64,000 bases of DNA from the NCBI GenBank assembly GCA_963779485.1, contig CAVZYJ010000009.1:248001-312000 (forward strand). The letters run 5' to 3'. Source of the stretch: CAVVJA01 sp963779485 (GTDB lineage: Bacteria > Actinomycetota > Actinomycetes > Mycobacteriales > Jatrophihabitantaceae). The position numbers and the translations under genes were made by a program. The first letter of the stretch is position 1, and each line of letters begins with the position of its first letter. This document shows, one piece after another, positions 17,138 to 26,337 of this stretch. Under the pieces are notes generated by a model, which saw only the letters and a program-made list of their open reading frames with translations, did not search any database and was not told the DNA's origin.

Positions 17138-18507
17138 GCGATTTCGACGTGATCGTGCTGGGCGGCGGTGCGCCAGGCGAGCACTGCGCCGGGGCCATCG
17201 CGGCGCGTGGGCTTCGGGTCGCCGTCGTCGAGCGGGAGCTGGTCGGCGGCGAGTGCTCCTACTGGGCGTGCATCCCGTCCAAGTCCCTCTTGCGTCCGGG
17301 GGAGGCGGTCCAGGGCGCCCGCGACGTCGGCGCCAGCGCCGAGGTGAACGTGCAGGCGGCGCTGGACTGGCGGGACTACATGGTGTCCGGCTATTCGGAT
17401 GCGGGACAGGAGAAATGGCTGGCGGATCGGGGCATCGCGCTGGTCCGGGGCGTGGGCCGGCTCGCCGGGCCCGGCGTGGTCGACGTGGACGGCACTCGCC
17501 ACACGGCGGAGCATGTCGTCGTAGCGACGGGCGCGGATCCTTTCGTGCCACCCATTCCGGGGCTCGACGGCCTGGTCGGCGTGTGGGGCACGCGCGAAGC
17601 GACGGCCATGAAGACGGTTCCCAGCCGCCTCATCGTGCTCGGCGGTGGCTCGGCCGGTGTCGAGATCGCACAGGTGGTACGGCGGCTCGGTGGTCAGGCC
17701 GTGCTCGTCGAGGGCGCCGATCGGCTGATCCCACGAGAGCCGGCCCCCCTCGGCGTGGCTCTGACCGAGGCACTGCGGCGGGACGGGATCGAGTTGCACC
17801 TCGGAGTCCAGGCCGCGGAGGCCTCGCGCGACGGCGGCGACTACGTCCTGAGGCTCTCGGACGGGACCTCGGTACAAGGAGAGCGACTGCTCGTGGCGAC
17901 CGGCCGCCGTCCCCGTGTCGAAGGGATCGGGCTCGAGACGGTCGGTATCGAGGCAAACCCACACGGCGTCGTGGTGGACGAGTATCTGCGTGCCGGCGAC
18001 AACATTTGGGCCATTGGGGATGTCAACGGGATCTGGCCCCTGACACACGTCGGCGAGTACGAGGGAGACGTTGTGGCGGCGAACATCGCCGGAGAGAGCC
18101 ACCCGACGAACTACGAAGCCGTGCCGCGCGTCACGTACACCGATCCGCAGGCGGCCGCCGTCGGTGCCGCGGAGGCACCCTACAGCAGCACAACGCTCTT
18201 GACCGACGTGTCCAAGACCGCGACGTACAGCCACCAGTACGCCCAGTCGAACGGATTCTTGACCCTGCTCAGCGACGGCGCCCGGTTGACCGGCGCTTAC
18301 GCCCTCGGAGCCGAGGCCGGCGAGTGGCTCCAGCAGGCGACGCTCGCCATACGCGCCCGCGTTCCGTTGGAGGTGTTGAGCGACGTCATCCAGCCGTTCC
18401 CGAGTTTCTCGACCATCTTCGATTCGGCTTTCAAAACCCTTCGAATGGAGATCGCCAAAATGCCGCCGCCTTTGCAGCCCATGCAGGCGCAGATGGCACG
18501 GCTATGA
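17134..18507 (+). CDS. FAD-dependent pyridine nucleotide-disulfide oxidoreductase
   Basis: 457 residues of the lipoamide dehydrogenase/mercuric reductase superfamily: FAD motif VIVLGGGAPGEHCA, redox-active pair Cys41 and Cys46 (GGECSYWACIPSK), NAD(P) motif LIVLGGGSAGVEIAQ, FAD motif IWAIGDVNG, and a dimerisation domain from about 335. The C-terminal His-Glu pair used by dihydrolipoamide dehydrogenase is not present (QPFPSFSTIF where HxHPTxxE is expected), so the substrate is probably a quinone or another small oxidant. GTG at 17134 overlaps the VOC stop by 4 bp. Followed at once by the tandem VOC gene. Confidence 0.9.
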   Translation: MSDFDVIVLGGGAPGEHCAGAIAARGLRVAVVERELVGGECSYWACIPSKSLLRPGEAVQGARDVGASAEVNVQAALDWRDYMVSGYSDAGQEKWLADRGIALVRGVGRLAGPGVVDVDGTRHTAEHVVVATGADPFVPPIPGLDGLVGVWGTREATAMKTVPSRLIVLGGGSAGVEIAQVVRRLGGQAVLVEGADRLIPREPAPLGVALTEALRRDGIELHLGVQAAEASRDGGDYVLRLSDGTSVQGERLLVATGRRPRVEGIGLETVGIEANPHGVVVDEYLRAGDNIWAIGDVNGIWPLTHVGEYEGDVVAANIAGESHPTNYEAVPRVTYTDPQAAAVGAAEAPYSSTTLLTDVSKTATYSHQYAQSNGFLTLLSDGARLTGAYALGAEAGEWLQQATLAIRARVPLEVLSDVIQPFPSFSTIFDSAFKTLRMEIAKMPPPLQPMQAQMARL

Positions 18508-18585
18508 CCGTGGAAGAGCATCGGAGGTAGCAGATGGCCGAGGTCCCACCGTCCCAAGAGGAAGATCCTGCTCACACACTTCATC

Positions 18586-19446
18586 GTGTCGGACGACGTC
18601 GAGCGCTCTCGGCGCTTCTACACCGAAGTCCTTGGGGGCCGGGTCGCCTTCTCCAGCCCCGGAGGGCCGACCAACGTCGCACTGTCCAATAGTTGGATCG
18701 TCATCAATGCCGGCGGAGGCCCGACCGACGACAAGCCGGAGGTCACCCTGGAGACGCCCGGCGACCCAAATCGGGTGAGCAGCTTCGTCAACATCCGGGT
18801 CAAGGACATGGAGACGGTGTACTCCGAATGGAGCGCGCGGGGTGCTCAGTTCCTGACGCCCCCGAAGCAGCACCAGTACGAGATCCGTTGCTACATCCGT
18901 GATCCCGATGGTCACCTGATCGAAGTGGGGCAGACCACCGACCCGCAGGGGGACTGGGTGCCCGATCACTGGCCATCGAGTACGCCCGCCGACGAGCTCC
19001 CAACGCCCCCAGAGGGAATCGTGCTGGCCCACTTCATCGTGTCGGACGATGTCGAGCGCTCTCGCCGCTTCTACACCGATGTGCTCGGGGGCAGGGATGC
19101 GTTCTCCGGACCCGGAGGGCTCACGTATGTCCAACTGTCGAACAGTTGGATCATCATCAACGTCGGCGGAGGGCCGACCGACGACAAGCCGGAGGTCACC
19201 CTTGAGACGCCCGCCGATCCCAACCGGGTCAGCAGTTTCCTCAATATACGAGTGACGGACATGCACGCTGTGTACACCGAATGGAGCGCGCGCGGTGCGG
19301 AATTCCTGACGCCACCGAAGCAGCACCAGTACGAAATCCGTTGTTATATCCGTGATCCCGATGGTCATCTGATCGAAGTGGGACAAACGACGGACCCGGG
19401 GGGAGATTGGTTCCCCGATCAATGGCCATCGAGCAAGTCGGAGTGA
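18586..19446 (+). CDS. Tandem two-domain VOC (glyoxalase-fold) protein
   Basis: Two nearly identical copies of one VOC module lie head to tail. Each has SDDVERSRRFYT(E/D)VLGG, SNSWI(V/I)IN, GGGPTDDKPEVTLETP, EWSARGA(Q/E)FLTPPKQH and YIRDPDGHLIEVGQTTD. Repeat 1 covers roughly residues 1-140, repeat 2 148-286. A third single module is at 25852-26304. A natural start appears to be ATG 18534 (MAEVPPSQEE), but that frame shifts about 30 bp later; GTG 18586 is the first start in the VOC frame and removes a few residues of strand 1. Activity may be glyoxalase- or dioxygenase-like; metal ligands are not certain. Confidence 0.8.
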   Translation: MSDDVERSRRFYTEVLGGRVAFSSPGGPTNVALSNSWIVINAGGGPTDDKPEVTLETPGDPNRVSSFVNIRVKDMETVYSEWSARGAQFLTPPKQHQYEIRCYIRDPDGHLIEVGQTTDPQGDWVPDHWPSSTPADELPTPPEGIVLAHFIVSDDVERSRRFYTDVLGGRDAFSGPGGLTYVQLSNSWIIINVGGGPTDDKPEVTLETPADPNRVSSFLNIRVTDMHAVYTEWSARGAEFLTPPKQHQYEIRCYIRDPDGHLIEVGQTTDPGGDWFPDQWPSSKSE

Positions 19447-19474
19447 GCTTCCTGACGGGGCGGAGGTCTCCATC

Positions 19475-20110
19475 ATGACCACGGCGATCATCGGCACCGG
19501 AGGCATCGGATCGGCCATCGCGCGTCAGCTTGCTGCCGGTGGCGAGACCCTCCAGCTCTCGAGCGCCGACAAGGAGTCGGCGCGAAAGCTGGCCGCGGCA
19601 ATCGGCGGAGCGGCGGTCGTCGCGCTCGACAACCGGAGCGCCTTGCAGGGAGCCGATGCCGTCGTCCTCGCGCTGCGGTTTTCCGTGTTGAAAGACGTCA
19701 TCGACGAGATCGCCGACGCGCTGGGAGACACGACTCTCGTCGTTCCGAGCAATCCGGTCGGACTCGACGCACAAGGCAAGGTCGTGCGACTCCTACCGGA
19801 AGGGCAGCCATCGGGCCAAGTTGTTGCTGGGTGGTTGCCGATCGGGACACGCTTTGCCATTGCGTTCGGCACCATGTCGGCCGATCTCTTCGAGTCCTCG
19901 AGCCACCGGTCGCCCGAGCCCGCGGTTCTGTTCTACGTGTCCGAGGACGAGCATGGGAGCGACGAAGTCGAGCACTTGATCCGAACGGCGGGCTTTGAGC
20001 CGATGAGGATCGGCGGGGTCGAACAGTCGAGCCGACTCGAGGTGGGCGGCGATCTTCACGATCTTGTGGTCGGCTCCGCTGAGGCGCGGTCCCTCGTCGT
20101 GGGGGCCTGA
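19475..20110 (+). CDS. F420-type NADP oxidoreductase (NADP-binding)
   Basis: 211-residue protein with an N-terminal dinucleotide motif IIGTGGIGSAIARQL and the F420_oxidored (PF03807) layout: DAVVLALRFSVLKDVI, LVVPSNPVG and a C-terminal segment FVSEDEHG-like (FYVSEDEHGSDEVEHLI). Such proteins reduce NADP with F420H2 or act as related NADPH-dependent reductases. It follows the tandem VOC gene by 28 bp on the same strand, so it likely belongs to the same redox operon. Intact. Confidence 0.85.
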   Translation: MTTAIIGTGGIGSAIARQLAAGGETLQLSSADKESARKLAAAIGGAAVVALDNRSALQGADAVVLALRFSVLKDVIDEIADALGDTTLVVPSNPVGLDAQGKVVRLLPEGQPSGQVVAGWLPIGTRFAIAFGTMSADLFESSSHRSPEPAVLFYVSEDEHGSDEVEHLIRTAGFEPMRIGGVEQSSRLEVGGDLHDLVVGSAEARSLVVGA

Positions 20111-20179
20111 TTGCATTGCCACTTCGACCGAGCTACGTCCCGGGTCCGGCCATCGCCCCGAGGCTGCTCACAACGCTAG

Positions 20180-21849
20180 CCCCGGTCTTTCGTGAGGGTG
20201 ACGTCGCGGCGATCTCGAGGGTGTGAGGGTGGTGGAGGTCGTGACGACTGATGTCGGGTACGACGTTGTGCCGGCTGGCGCTGCCGGGCTGCGGTTCTCC
20301 GGGTGATGTCGTGGGCGGACGGGTCAGGTCAGGCGTGTTGTGGGATCGCGGCGATGTTGGCGAACACCGCGACGATCGCAGCGGACCAGGGCCACGACTC
20401 GGGGATCCGAAGTCGTCGACGACGAGCGCTGCTGGTCAGCTGCGCGGGGACGTGGAGGAAGCGGTAGCGCAGTGCTTTGGGTTCGCAGACCGCGAGGACC
20501 TCGGCGTCGCCGGTCAGGGCGAGCAGCCGGGTCCAAGCGACCAGGTCAGCTGCGACCTGGGTCAGCATCAACCAGACCTGGTTGATGGCGAACTCCCGCG
20601 ACGGGAACCGGCCCAGGCCGGCGTCCTTGGCGTGCCGGATCCGGTCCTCGACCCGGGCATGGGCCCGGTGACGGGCCTCGAGGAACGCCAACTGGCCGAG
20701 GGTCGTGTTGGTGACGAAGGCCTGGTAACGCCACCCGTCGCGTTCCTCGAACAACGACAGTTGGGCGCCGGGATGGGGACGTTCCCTGCGGACGATGACG
20801 CGCATCCCGGCTGGCCACTTCGCCATTACGGTCGGGGCGATGAGTCCGGTGATCTCGGCGACGTCCCCACCGGCACGAACGCCGCCGTCGGCGTCGAGTG
20901 CCGGTGTCCAGATCTTCTTCGGAACCAGCTTGATGGCGTCGCGGATCTGCTCAGTGATCGCGAATCCCACGCTGTACTCCACGCTCCGGTCACGGACTTG
21001 GCCCTGCTCGTGCAGCCAGTCGAGCAGCTGGTGGGACGCGCCGGCGCCGTCGCTCCTGACCAGCAGGCGCCGGCGGTGCGTGCCGGGGACCTGGGCGATC
21101 GCTTCGGTGAGCACGGTGATGTGGTCGCCCGCGGTGTTCGACCCTGCCCGGCCGGTGCGGAGCATGCCCGAGAGGAACTCTTCGGTGTTGTCGCACCACA
21201 CCCCGAGCGGATGGAACCCGAAGGTCCGCTTGTAGGTCGGCGACGCGTTCTCCTTCTCGCTGTGCGCGACCACGATCGTCGCGTCCACATCGAGCACCAC
21301 CACGTCCCCGAGGTCGGTGCCGGCGACCCTGGATGCGGGCAGTCCGCCGGTGAGCCGGGACCACACGTGGCGCCGGACCCGTGCTCGCGCGGTCGCGATC
21401 TTCTTCAGCCTGGCGGTGCTGACTTCATCGAGTGCCCGCCACACCGTCGGTGGCGAAGCGACCGGGCCGAGCACACCAGCCTGGTGGCGCAGCACGTCGA
21501 TATCAGCGATCGCTTCGCCGCCATCGGCGAGCATCACCGCGACATCGGCCAGGACCCGGCCACGGTCATGGACCGGCGTGAACGAGCGGCACGCCATCGC
21601 CTTGGACAACTCGGTCGTGAGCCCGGTCCGGTCGGCCAGCAGGCGGATCGCGACACTGCCCGCGTGAGCCACCACGCCGACACCATCGGCGGACACGAAC
21701 AACCCGGCCGACCACGAAGTACGCTTCACCTACGGAGTGCCTTCCAGCTGGGGCTTCTTGGACTGTCGCAAGAACAAGAATCCCAAGCAGGACAGGCACT
21801 TCCGTGCTTCTACACGCCGATCACGCCGCCGACCCGTGAACGATCCGGG
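20180..21849 (-). mobile_element. IS1380-family insertion sequence
   Basis: About 1.67 kb, the usual size of the family, carrying one transposase gene. Probable imperfect terminal inverted repeats are CCCCGGTCTTTCG at the left and its relaxed complement ending CCGGG at the right (CGAACGATCCGGG-like, read on the other strand). Flanks read CTAG on the left and CTAA on the right, three of four bases shared, against the 4-bp target duplication of IS1380. Ends are by eye. Confidence 0.7.
20329..21729 (-). CDS. IS1380-family transposase
   Basis: 466-residue DDE transposase. Family landmarks include the N-terminal GLTTELSKAM, VWRALDEVS, VVLDVDATIVVAHSEKE with the first catalytic Asp, YKRTFGFHPLGVWCDN, a GDHITVL segment, RSDGAGASHQLLDWL with the second Asp, and the late QLSLFEERDGW and AINQVWLMLTQVAADL parts of the split core. 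Complete and uninterrupted, so the element may still be active. It separates the F420-type gene from the DUF3237 gene of the redox cluster. Confidence 0.93.
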   Translation of the reverse strand: MKRTSWSAGLFVSADGVGVVAHAGSVAIRLLADRTGLTTELSKAMACRSFTPVHDRGRVLADVAVMLADGGEAIADIDVLRHQAGVLGPVASPPTVWRALDEVSTARLKKIATARARVRRHVWSRLTGGLPASRVAGTDLGDVVVLDVDATIVVAHSEKENASPTYKRTFGFHPLGVWCDNTEEFLSGMLRTGRAGSNTAGDHITVLTEAIAQVPGTHRRRLLVRSDGAGASHQLLDWLHEQGQVRDRSVEYSVGFAITEQIRDAIKLVPKKIWTPALDADGGVRAGGDVAEITGLIAPTVMAKWPAGMRVIVRRERPHPGAQLSLFEERDGWRYQAFVTNTTLGQLAFLEARHRAHARVEDRIRHAKDAGLGRFPSREFAINQVWLMLTQVAADLVAWTRLLALTGDAEVLAVCEPKALRYRFLHVPAQLTSSARRRRLRIPESWPWSAAIVAVFANIAAIPQHA

Positions 21850-21934
21850 CTAACCATCGCCGTGTCGAGTGGCACCAACACGGGAATCGCTGCTCGAGTT
21901 TCGCAGCGACTGAGACCAAACCAGGAGTGAAGTC

Positions 21935-22408
21935 GTGAATAGTCGCCTTCCCGATCCACGCCTGAACCCTGATCTACCGCTTGGAAGCCAGTGTCGGCGA
22001 CCCCCAGGATGTCGGCGATATCTCCGCTGGTCACCGTCGCATCGTTCCGTTGACCGGCGGGATCTTCCGCGGACCTGAGCTGTCCGGGACACTGCTTCCG
22101 GCTGCGAGCGCCGATTGGCAGATCATCCTTCCGGATGGCACCGCACTCGGCGACGTCCGCTACGCGCTTGAAACCGAACGCGGGGATTTGCTCTACGTAC
22201 AATCCCAAAGCGTGCGGCACGGAAGCTCGGCGGTCCTCGATCGGCTCGCACGCGGGGAAGAGGTCGACGCTGGTGAATACTCCTTCCGCGGTACCGGCAA
22301 AATCGAGGCCCGGGCAGACCGCCTCGACTGGCTGAACAAGGGCACTTTCGTCAGTGTTGGCGGCCGGCAGCGCGGAGGTGTGATTTACGAGGTCATCTCG
22401 TCGGATGA
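21935..22408 (+). pseudogene. DUF3237 family protein, frame disturbed at both ends
   Basis: The core frame gives GDPQDVGDISAGHRRIV, PLTGGIFRGPELSG, DWQIILPDGTALGD and GVIYEVIS, the DUF3237 (PF11578) pattern, a small beta-barrel protein of unknown function. GTG 21935 follows a good AGGAG and starts MNSRLPDPRLNP, but reaches the core only after a one-base slip near 21970 (TTG 21981 is the first start in the core frame). At the 3' end the expected TGA overlapping the next ATG at 22405 is out of frame; the open frame runs on to 22595. Confidence 0.65.
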
Positions 22409-23172
22409 GCGATCCGTCCGTGTCAAGAGAGCCGGCGGGGAGCCGTCGCTTCGGGGTATCCGACGCCTCGCGCAAAGTCGCTGTGGTCACCGGAGCCTCG
22501 CAGGGCATTGGCGCAGGCCTTGTAGAAGGTTTCCGCGGTGCCGGATATTCGGTCGTCGGCTCGTCGCGCTCGATCGACCCTTCCGACGCTCCTGATTACC
22601 TCACGGTGAAGGGCGACATTGCCGAGGTCGAGACCGCTCAGATGATCGTGGAGCAGGCGGTTAATCGATTTGGGCGGGTCGACAGCTCTGATCAACAACG
22701 CGGGGATTTTCATCAGCAAGCCGTTCACCGACTACACAGTCGAGGATTATCTCGCGATTACCGCTGTGAATCTGACCGGGTTCTTCCACATAACCCAAGC
22801 CGTTATCCGACAGATGCTCACTCAGGGTACCGGTGGTCACGTGGTCAATTCACGACGAGTCTTGTCGACCACGCCGAGAGCGAAAACCCGTCTGCTCTTG
22901 TGTCGCTTACCAAAGGAGGACTGGCAGCTGTCACGCGTTCACTGGCCATCGAGTACGCGTCGCGGGGTGTGCGGTTCAATGCGGTCGCCCTCGGAGTCAT
23001 AGAGAACCCCCGCTACGACTCTGCGTCGTATGAGGGGCTCGCCGGGCTCCATCCGCTGGGCCGAGTTGGCCGGATCAGCGACGTTGTCGAGGGAATCCTC
23101 TATCTCGAGAAGGCCTCATTCGTGACCGGAGTTGTCTTGCACATCGACGGTGGTCAGTCCGCTGGGCAGTGA
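22405..23172 (+). pseudogene. Short-chain dehydrogenase/reductase with two frameshifts
   Basis: Begins in one frame (VAVVTGASQGIGAGLVEGF, cofactor motif TGxxxGIG), changes frame near 22680 for TALINNAGIFISKPFTDYT, LTGFFHITQAVIRQML and GGHVVN, and returns to the first frame near 22850 for LVSLTKGGLAAVTRSLAIEY and the C-terminal VTGVVLHIDGGQ. The two slips compensate, so the gene ends normally at 23172. The catalytic YxxxK is VSLTK here: the tyrosine is replaced, as in a subgroup of atypical SDRs. Coupled by overlap to the DUF3237 gene. Confidence 0.75.
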
Positions 23173-23256
23173 TTCGCAACTGATCGAGCCTGCACCAGTA
23201 TTTCTAGGAACGGTTTCTGAAGGGGTAAATCGGAAAGTCGGATGCGCATGCGCACG

Positions 23257-23613
23257 ATGAAGGCGTTCGGGCACACGAGCGTGGAGGGCCGGAGGTCCTC
23301 CAATACGAAGACGCACCCATCCCCGCTGTGGAGGACGGGGGAGATCCTGATGGAGGTCCACGCAGCGGCGGTCACCCTGGGTGAGCTTGCGTGGGACGCC
23401 ACCTGGCGGTCGGCGGACGGAAGCGACCGCACCCGAACCATCGCGTCGGACGAGTTCACCGGGGTGTTGGCTAAGACGGGACCCGGGACCCTTGACCCGG
23501 ATGACATACGGGCCGGCCTCGGTTGGCTCGGCTACGACGATTGCCAGGTGGGCCTACGGCGGGAACGCCGGGAACGGCTTCCAGTCGATGTCCTTCGGGC
23601 GAGGCTGATTTGA
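23257..23613 (+). pseudogene. N-terminal remnant of a quinone oxidoreductase-like gene
   Basis: Pieces in different frames match the start of an MDR/QOR protein: MKAF at ATG 23257, EVLQYEDAPIPAVEDG in another frame, then GEILMEVHAAAVTLGELAWD, ATWRSADGS and IASDEFTGVLAKTGPG. The remaining about 230 residues with the nucleotide-binding domain are missing. At least two indels and a 3' truncation mark it as a dead fragment. Confidence 0.65.
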
Positions 23614-23826
23614 AGACGGACTGGTCTGGTTGGTGGGCCATCGGTAAAGGCCTCCCGAACCCCCGTCGGAGTGAGGAACTATGCCTCCTGCGGCCTAACG
23701 CCGCGGCAGGGTTGCGCTGAGCTTCCCTCAGCTGATAACCCGGACCTCCGACCACAATGGGCAGGACTCGACGGTTGAGGGTTTACCACATGTCGATCGC
23801 GCTGATCTACGGGCGAAGGAGTTCGC

Positions 23827-25743
23827 ATGGGCACGACCCCGATAGCTGACTACGCGCTCCTGTCGGATCGGCACAGCGCGGCACTGGTGAGCCGGAACGG
23901 CTCGATCGACTGGTTGTGCTTCCCTCGTTTCGACAGTCCGTCCATCTTCGGACGTCTCCTCGGCGACGATGCTGGCCACTGGTCGATCCGGGCCGCGGGC
24001 GTCACCCGGGTGACTCGCCGCTACCTGGACCGAACCATGGTGCTGGAGACCACCTTCTGCACACCGACCGGCACGGTCGCAATCACCGACGCGTTGGCCA
24101 TGGGCGACGGCAACCGCGGGCATCAGCTCGGCAGAGATGCGCCGCATCTTCTGCTGCGGCGCGCGACCTGCGTCGAGGGAGAGGTCGACTTGCACCTGGA
24201 GTACGTCCCGCGTCCCGAGTACGGTCTGGCCCGTCCCCAGCTCGACGCTGTCGATGGTGCAGTGATCGCGATCGCGGGCGCCGACGTGCTGGTCCTTTCT
24301 GCTCCAATGCCCCTGACCGTCGACCAGTCGTCCGCCTCAGGCCAGCTCCATCTACGCCGCGGCGACAACGCTGGGTTCGCTCTGCGTTACGGCAAGCAGG
24401 CCGGGACCGGCTCGGACGAGGTCTGGAGCCAATCCGAGATAGGCGCACGGCTCGAAGACACTGTGTCGGCGTGGGCGTCGTGGTCACAACTCCACCAGGC
24501 CTACGTGGGGCCGTGGCGAGATCTGGTGCATCACAGCGGGCGGGTACTCCAGTCACTGTCCTTTGCGCCCACCGGCGCAATCTGCGCGGCGGCGACCACG
24601 TCGCTGCCGGAGGTCGTCGGTGGCAACCGAAACTGGGATTACCGCTACGCCTGGGTGCGAGACGCTTCCTTCACGATCCAGGCCCTGTGGGTGGCAGCGT
24701 GCCCGGACGAAGCCAATGAGTTCTTCAACTATGTGACCTCCTCCGCGGCCGGCTCGCTGGACCGGGGCGACGGCCTGCAGATCATGTTTGGCGTCGGCGG
24801 TGAACGGGACCTGACCGAGCGCGAGCTGCCGCACTTGGGGGGCTGGCGACACTCTGCGCCCGTTCGGGTCGGCAACGGAGCCTGGCAGCAGCAGCAGCTT
24901 GACGTCTACGGCGAATTGCTCAGCGCTGTGTACCGCATGTCCGACAACGTGTTCGACAAAACCGCCCAGGTTGGGCCAACGGCCGACCCGGCCAAGTGGG
25001 GTGGGCAGCCCGATCTAACCCCGGCCACGCGACGGTTCTTCGTCCAATTGGCCGACACCGCGGCCCAAGGCTGGCAGCAGAAAGACCAAGGGATCTGGGA
25101 GGTCAGGGGCGAGCCCCGCGATTTCGTGTACTCGAAACTTATGTGTTGGGTGGCCCTCGATCGGGCGGTGGCCTTGGCCGACCATCTCGAGGCCGCCGAT
25201 CGGGTCGAGGCCTGGAAGCAGAGCCGGGCCCAGATCCGTGAAGCGATCGAGACCAAGGGCTGGAGCGAACGGGCCAATGCCTTCGCCCAGTCCTTCGGCT
25301 CGGATGAGCTGGACGCGTCCAATCTGATGCTGGCACTGGTCGGATTCCTACCCGCGGACGAGCCCAGAGTGCTGGCCACGATCAACGCGATCGAAGAACG
25401 TCTGACCGATGAGCGCGGACTCGTGTACCGCTACCGATCCCACGACGGGCTCGAGGGCGAAGAAGGCACGTTCCTGCTGTGCACCTTCTGGCTGGCCCAA
25501 GCCCTGGCCAAGACCGGACAGGCGGCTCGGGCCCGCACCGTCTTCGAGCGGGCCGCCGCTTTCGTCAATGACGTGGGCCTGCTCGCCGAGGAAGTCGATC
25601 CCATCAACGGAGAACTCTTGGGCAACTTTCCCCAAGCCTTCAGCCATATCGGGCTCGTCAACGCGGCCTGGGCCATTTCTGAGGCCGAACTGAACCAGAA
25701 ACCGTCGGTCGAAAAGCCCGCTGAGGACAGACACCTCGCTTAA
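23827..25743 (+). CDS. Glycoside hydrolase family 15 protein (trehalase/glucoamylase-like)
   Basis: 638 residues, full length for actinobacterial GH15 enzymes. An N-terminal beta-sandwich starting PIADYALLSDRHSAALVS and GSIDWLCFPRFDSPSIFG is followed by the (alpha/alpha)6 barrel with GGNRNWDYRYAWVRDASF (about 265), WEVRGEPRDFVYSKLMCW (about 425, putative general acid Glu) and GEEGTFLLCTFWLAQALA (about 545, putative base Glu). Mycobacterial relatives hydrolyse trehalose to glucose, so trehalase is the first guess; glucan substrates remain possible. Cytoplasmic, no signal peptide. Intact between broken neighbours, followed by VOC, redoxin and nitronate monooxygenase genes on the same strand. 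Confidence 0.92.
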   Translation: MGTTPIADYALLSDRHSAALVSRNGSIDWLCFPRFDSPSIFGRLLGDDAGHWSIRAAGVTRVTRRYLDRTMVLETTFCTPTGTVAITDALAMGDGNRGHQLGRDAPHLLLRRATCVEGEVDLHLEYVPRPEYGLARPQLDAVDGAVIAIAGADVLVLSAPMPLTVDQSSASGQLHLRRGDNAGFALRYGKQAGTGSDEVWSQSEIGARLEDTVSAWASWSQLHQAYVGPWRDLVHHSGRVLQSLSFAPTGAICAAATTSLPEVVGGNRNWDYRYAWVRDASFTIQALWVAACPDEANEFFNYVTSSAAGSLDRGDGLQIMFGVGGERDLTERELPHLGGWRHSAPVRVGNGAWQQQQLDVYGELLSAVYRMSDNVFDKTAQVGPTADPAKWGGQPDLTPATRRFFVQLADTAAQGWQQKDQGIWEVRGEPRDFVYSKLMCWVALDRAVALADHLEAADRVEAWKQSRAQIREAIETKGWSERANAFAQSFGSDELDASNLMLALVGFLPADEPRVLATINAIEERLTDERGLVYRYRSHDGLEGEEGTFLLCTFWLAQALAKTGQAARARTVFERAAAFVNDVGLLAEEVDPINGELLGNFPQAFSHIGLVNAAWAISEAELNQKPSVEKPAEDRHLA

Positions 25744-25851
25744 GGGTTCGCCTGTGGGACTTCCATTCGTCCGCCTCACGCGACTAACTTCAGAGCAGGT
25801 CGCATCGCCCCCTTGTCAGCGGGATATGGGCCCAACCAATTGGGGTGCCCA

Positions 25852-26304
25852 ATGCCTGAACTCACGCCACCCGCCGAGAATATGGTCCTCTGCCACTTCA
25901 TCGTGTCCGATGACATCGAGCGCTCTCGGCACTTCTATACCGAAGTGCTCGGCGGCAGGTTGGCCTTCTCCAACGGGGACCTGACCTACGTCGAACTGGC
26001 CGGCGCCTTCATCATCATCAACGTCGGCGGCGGCCCGACCGACGACAAACCGGGGGTGATCCTCCAGACGCCGCCCGATCCCGACCGGGTCAGCAGCTTC
26101 CTCAATATCCGGGTCAAGGACATCCACGCCCGGCATGCCGAATGGAGCGCCCGGGGGGCTCACTTCCTGACGCCGCCCAAGCAGCACGAGTTCGAGATCC
26201 GTTGCTACATCCGCGATCCCGACGGTCATCTGATCGAGGTGGGGCAAACCACCGATCCCGGCGGGGACTGGTCGCCGTGGCTGCGAACCACCTCGGCGTC
26301 ATGA
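25852..26304 (+). CDS. Single-domain VOC (glyoxalase-fold) protein
   Basis: 150 residues from ATG 25852 (MPELTPPAENMVLCHFIVSD). It is a close paralogue of both modules of the gene at 18586-19446: SDDIERSRHFYTEVLGG, GGGPTDDKP, EWSARGAHFLTPPKQH and YIRDPDGHLIEVGQTTD are shared almost unchanged. Three copies of one module within 8 kb point to local duplication. It sits 33 bp before the redoxin gene. Catalytic metal ligands and substrate are unknown. Confidence 0.85.
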   Translation: MPELTPPAENMVLCHFIVSDDIERSRHFYTEVLGGRLAFSNGDLTYVELAGAFIIINVGGGPTDDKPGVILQTPPDPDRVSSFLNIRVKDIHARHAEWSARGAHFLTPPKQHEFEIRCYIRDPDGHLIEVGQTTDPGGDWSPWLRTTSAS

Positions 26305-26337
26305 ACACCACCCGGCCCGGCGTGAGGCGGTCATCCC

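Noticed and set aside
16995..18530. Plus-strand open frame of 511 codons overlapping the flavoprotein
   Set aside because: Same DNA in another frame; Arg/Gly-rich, no motif, while the 17134 frame has complete FAD, NAD and redox motifs.
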